Source of the DNA: Deltaproteobacteria bacterium
GTDB lineage: Bacteria > Myxococcota > JACPTQ01
Direction: 5' to 3'
Length of the DNA: 64,000 bases
Assembly: GCA_016192705.1 (NCBI GenBank)
Contig: JACPTQ010000050.1
Span: 1-64,000 of the forward strand
Below the pieces are notes generated by a model. The model saw only the letters and a list, made by a program, of their open reading frames with translations, searched no databases and was not told the DNA's origin. The position numbers and the translations under genes are program-made. The stretch's first letter is position 1. Each line of letters opens with the position of its first letter. Shown piece by piece: positions 61,208 through 64,000 of this stretch.

Positions 61208-62293
61208 GTGAGACCGTTCCGTCACTGCCGCACGGCCGCTACATTGGCCTGCTTGTTTTCTGCACCGATTGTTGAAGTTGCGTGCGACAAAGCCGCCGAG
61301 TCGGGTCGCATCGATCTCGAGCTCAGTCTTCCGCTCGGAATGTGGACGGATCTCAGGGGCCGACTCGGACGGGTCGAAGTCTGGCTCGACGAGGCGGGGC
61401 TCGTGAGCCCATTTGCCGACACGACGGCGGAAGTTGTGGGCGTCATCAACGGCGTATCGGTTAGAGCCCAAATCGAGGATATCGACGGTGACGGGAAAAA
61501 CGAAATTCGGATTGCGTTTCAGTCGAGCCCCTTCGTCGACGATGTGAAGGCGATCTTGCCAATAACGGCGAATCGATCGTATGCGGCTGGAACGTTTTTG
61601 TTTCGAGCGGCGCTCTACGAAAAAGACACGGGCGTCTTGCTGATGACCGCTAAGGCGACTTTTGATGAGAACGGTTATGCGATTCAGTTCTTAGGGCAAC
61701 GGTTGGTCAGATTGATTTTCGTGTGCGAGCCGCTGCTCAACTGTCCGGAGACGTCAGCCGGCGTCGGGGATGCCGGACCCTCGTTGTCGTATGTTGAGCT
61801 AACCCTCGCGCTTCCTGTTGCACCCGACACAACGATCTCACCGTCGGTGCAAGCGAAACTTGGCCCGATCGAACTGTCGATCGACGGCGTCGATGGCGGA
61901 AAGATATCTGGGGTGATGCCCTGGGGGTCAGACGGCGAGACATCCGGTACGCATACGCCCGATGCGGTTTCGTTTCGACGCGTGGTGACGAACATCGATG
62001 GCGATCCCGAAAACGAAGTTTTTTATAAGGTCGACGGTAATCCATTCGCCACGTCGAATCAGTGGAGGTTCGATCTCCCGGGAACCGTGGTCGCCGCGCC
62101 GCTAACCATTCGCGCATCTCTCTACTCCAACGACGGCGGTGTTTTGGTCTCGTCGGCATCGGTGTCGACCGATACGCTCGGGCGGCCGATTCAATTTGGC
62201 ACCGCCGATGCGGCGGTCAACATCACGTTCACCTGCGCTTCGACGGAGGTTTGCACCGGCGCTGACGGAGGCGTAAGCGACGCGGGGCAATAA
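61208..62293 (+). CDS. secreted or lipid-anchored protein with two related halves
   Basis: 361 residues from GTG 61208. N-terminal hydrophobic segment ATLACLFSAPIVEVACDKA could act as a lipoprotein signal (Cys before DK). The two halves repeat a pattern: IDLELSLPLGMW, then QIEDIDGDGKNEIRIAF, then FLFRAALYEKDTGVLL in the first; VELTLALPVAPD, NIDGDPENEVFYKV, LTIRASLYSNDGGVLV in the second. The IDGDGKNE motif resembles calcium-binding EF-hand/FG-GAP-like loops. No family name can be given. It lies downstream of mobile element C. Confidence 0.7.
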   Translation: MRPFRHCRTAATLACLFSAPIVEVACDKAAESGRIDLELSLPLGMWTDLRGRLGRVEVWLDEAGLVSPFADTTAEVVGVINGVSVRAQIEDIDGDGKNEIRIAFQSSPFVDDVKAILPITANRSYAAGTFLFRAALYEKDTGVLLMTAKATFDENGYAIQFLGQRLVRLIFVCEPLLNCPETSAGVGDAGPSLSYVELTLALPVAPDTTISPSVQAKLGPIELSIDGVDGGKISGVMPWGSDGETSGTHTPDAVSFRRVVTNIDGDPENEVFYKVDGNPFATSNQWRFDLPGTVVAAPLTIRASLYSNDGGVLVSSASVSTDTLGRPIQFGTADAAVNITFTCASTEVCTGADGGVSDAGQ

Positions 62294-62342
62294 AGGTGTC
62301 GACGGGGTTCGTCTCCGCAAGTTGGCTAATCGCTCGGAAAAT

Positions 62343-62441
62343 TGGCGGAGGCGCATGGGAATCGAACCCACCAAGCGCGGCTGTTACACCTGCCTCACCG
62401 GTTTTGAAGACCGGGCGGGCCACCAGGCCCAACGCACCTCC
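62343..62441 (-). tRNA. selC: tRNA-Sec (selenocysteine), anticodon TCA
   Basis: 99 bases including an encoded CCA. Eight-base-pair acceptor stem GGAGGTGC/GCGCCTCC, extended D stem (GGGCC...GGCCC), anticodon loop CTTCAAA with TCA at 62407-62405, long variable arm, and T arm GTGGGTTCGATTCCCAT. The long acceptor, long D stem and large extra arm are diagnostic of tRNA-Sec and exclude a suppressor-type tRNA. It reads UGA as selenocysteine and needs SelA, SelB and SelD, none of which is in the window. Confidence 0.93.
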
Positions 62442-62532
62442 GAGAGCTGTCGTATCATCACGCGCCGTTGGCGTCACGGCCGGCGTCGGCGACGTTCATT
62501 GAACCCGCGGGGCACCGCTCTTTCCGCGCGCC

Positions 62533-64000
62533 CTATTTTGTTTTCTTCTTTACAGCGGGCTGCTTCACTTTGGGCCACTTCAGTTTGGGCTGGTTCACTT
62601 TTTCTTTCGGCGTCTTCTGGTCTTTCGGCCAAACAAAACCCCAAAGAGGCATGATGTCGAGATGGACATGGTCCTTGTATGGCCCCGGACCGTGAATCCA
62701 CTGGAAGTGGATCTTTCGCGCGCCAGCTTCGGCGTTGATCGTTTTCGCCACCTCAAAGTCGTTGTAAAGCGCTCGCCACCGCACCCGCGGGTTGGATACC
62801 GCTTCCGCGGCCAGCATCGCCCGGAAAAAACTGAGCAACCGGTCCCGCGCGAAGAAGCAAAATTTATTCTCATCGGGGCATTTCGATTGGATCCAGATGT
62901 CCGTTGAATATTCACTCCACGAGTGTGACTTGTACTGCGTCATCGAGAATCCCCAGGACTCTCCCGCGAGCTTCTGTTTCACGATTTTAAAAAACGGGAT
63001 GAGTTCAAACCCGAATTGTCCGCTCCCTTTCCATTCTTTTGGAAGCTTGACGGATAGCGCTTTTCTCAACTCGCTGGGCTCAGCCATGCTCTGAGCCCCG
63101 TATTTCGTGTACTCCTTGTCGGTGTCGAACTTCACCTTTGCCTCGGCGCTAATTCGAAACCACTCCTTGTAATCGGCGACGTACGGCGCGATCGACCGCT
63201 GGAGTGCCTCCCAGTACGGCTTCACCTTCGGACAAAATGCGGCGATGAGATCAACCGGCTTCTCTTCAAGGGCCTTCAGTTTTTTTTCGGCCGCGGCAAG
63301 GTCCCGCTCCGCGCGTGGGAGCGCCGCTTCGGCAATTTCGAGGTTCTTTTGAGCCCGCTTCTTAAGCTTTTCGTCGGGGGCCTCGGCGAGCTTTGCTTTA
63401 GCAAGTGCCGCTTCGGCTTTGGCAAGCGCCGCTTCGGCACGCTCGAGGTTCTTTTGAGCGAGCTTCTGCAGCTCGTCGGTTGGCGCGGCGGCAAGCGTCG
63501 CCTTGGCATCTTCGATCTCCGCCTTCAGTTTAGGGTCGAGCACTCCGGCGAGCTTCGCCTTGGCCGTTTCGATCGCCGCCTTGGCCTTTTCGACTCGCTT
63601 TCGCTGTTGGTCGCGCCATCGCTGTTTGCTTTCGATCGGATCTTCTATCTCGTCAGCCCACCGCTCCTTGCTGATCGGCGCGCGGAGGCCCCTGAGCGCC
63701 TCTTTGGTGACGAGGCTCAAGCTGTGCGAATGGCGCCCAGCGATATCGGCGAACTGGGCTTTCAGCTCGGCAAGTTCAGTCTCAGCCTTCGCACCTTCAA
63801 TGCCGGCCGCACGACTGTCCGCGATCGGCTGAAGCACGGTCGCGACGTACGACGGATCGGCCGCGAGCACGCCTTCCCATCCCCATTGCCTAAAACCTTG
63901 GATGGTCGGGACCTTTGGGCAGCCGGCCGGCATTTCGGGCACCGTCCATCCCTCAGGAATCTTCGGTGGTGCCTTTACGGGTTTCTCCTCTTTCCCACGC
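62533..64000 (-). CDS. coiled-coil protein with possible LAS-type peptidase C-terminus (partial, runs off right edge)
   Basis: At least 489 codons; the frame stays open to the window edge, so the N-terminus is missing. Residues in the middle are long Ala/Lys/Glu coiled coils with internal duplication (AQKNLERAEAALAKAE and AQKNLEIAEAALPRAE). The C-terminal domain has SHSWSEYSTDIWI and, later, HFQWIHGPGPYKDHVHLDIM. A His...Asp pair followed by HxH is reminiscent of zinc LAS/M15 peptidoglycan peptidases, although the spacing differs by one residue from the classic motif. The extreme C-terminus is Lys/Pro-rich. Export cannot be judged without the start. Confidence 0.65.
   Translation of the reverse strand, partial: RGKEEKPVKAPPKIPEGWTVPEMPAGCPKVPTIQGFRQWGWEGVLAADPSYVATVLQPIADSRAAGIEGAKAETELAELKAQFADIAGRHSHSLSLVTKEALRGLRAPISKERWADEIEDPIESKQRWRDQQRKRVEKAKAAIETAKAKLAGVLDPKLKAEIEDAKATLAAAPTDELQKLAQKNLERAEAALAKAEAALAKAKLAEAPDEKLKKRAQKNLEIAEAALPRAERDLAAAEKKLKALEEKPVDLIAAFCPKVKPYWEALQRSIAPYVADYKEWFRISAEAKVKFDTDKEYTKYGAQSMAEPSELRKALSVKLPKEWKGSGQFGFELIPFFKIVKQKLAGESWGFSMTQYKSHSWSEYSTDIWIQSKCPDENKFCFFARDRLLSFFRAMLAAEAVSNPRVRWRALYNDFEVAKTINAEAGARKIHFQWIHGPGPYKDHVHLDIMPLWGFVWPKDQKTPKEKVNQPKLKWPKVKQPAVKKKTK

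Overview
This is a GC-rich bacterial chromosome segment, most likely from a myxobacterium-like member of the Myxococcota (former Deltaproteobacteria). The evidence is the gene repertoire: a receiver plus DUF4388/PATAN protein, Asp-Ala-Gly-rich lipoproteins with RCC1-like repeats, an archaic (Csu-type) chaperone-usher pilus locus, and a very large Ser/Thr kinase with TPRs next to a divergent sigma-70 protein of the kind seen in myxobacteria. The lineage call is inference. Gene packing is tight: many same-strand neighbours share ATGA, GTGA or TAATG start/stop overlaps.

Layout. 1-5.4 kb: minus-strand operon dapF > GAF/GGDEF-like > receiver-DUF4388 > transglutaminase-like protein. 5.5-10.4 kb: secreted lipase, RCC1-repeat lipoprotein, hybrid histidine kinase. 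10.5-15.1 kb: Csu-like pilus locus (two or three SCPU subunits, chaperone, usher). 15.2-17.8 kb: GMC oxidoreductase with two membrane proteins. 17.9-22.6 kb: ccmC > ccmD-like > 38-residue membrane peptide > acyl-CoA dehydrogenase > receiver protein > enolase > membrane protein. 22.6-27.3 kb: an acquired unit bounded by perfect 83-bp direct repeats; it carries transposase debris, a secreted gluzincin-like protein and a uridine-kinase-like gene. 27.3-35.2 kb: esterase, alr-mlaE, a nucleotidyltransferase-like gene, then xerC > hslV > hslU > argB. 35.6-40.8 kb: receiver, MCP, dCMP deaminase, GNAT, outer-membrane-like protein. 40.8-52.5 kb: a run of lipoproteins and secreted proteins. 52.6-56.5 kb: zinc-finger/kinase/TPR protein and its sigma factor. 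57-64 kb: HEAT-like lipoprotein, NtrC-type regulator, ABC-type solute-binding protein, lipoprotein, tRNA-Sec (selC), and a partial coiled-coil protein.

The most interesting system is at 40.8-56.5 kb. Seven copies of the same promoter-like element (GCAAC, exactly 16 nt, CGTCTC on the minus strand) precede the secreted-protein genes. Every minus-strand gene in the run either has its own copy or lies directly downstream of a gene that does. The run ends at a divergent two-gene module: a transmembrane kinase whose N-terminus is an anti-sigma-type zinc finger (H-x3-C-x2-C), followed by a sigma-70-family protein. I read this as a local ECF-like sigma/zinc-finger-kinase regulon controlling envelope or secreted proteins.

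The window also holds a non-autonomous mobile element family: four copies with inverted ends and flanking direct repeats, each just upstream of a plus-strand gene. There is a palindromic repeat embedded in-frame in xerC, and a second dispersed short repeat that has become part of two signal peptides. A 13-bp tandem duplication has shifted the start of one lipoprotein gene.
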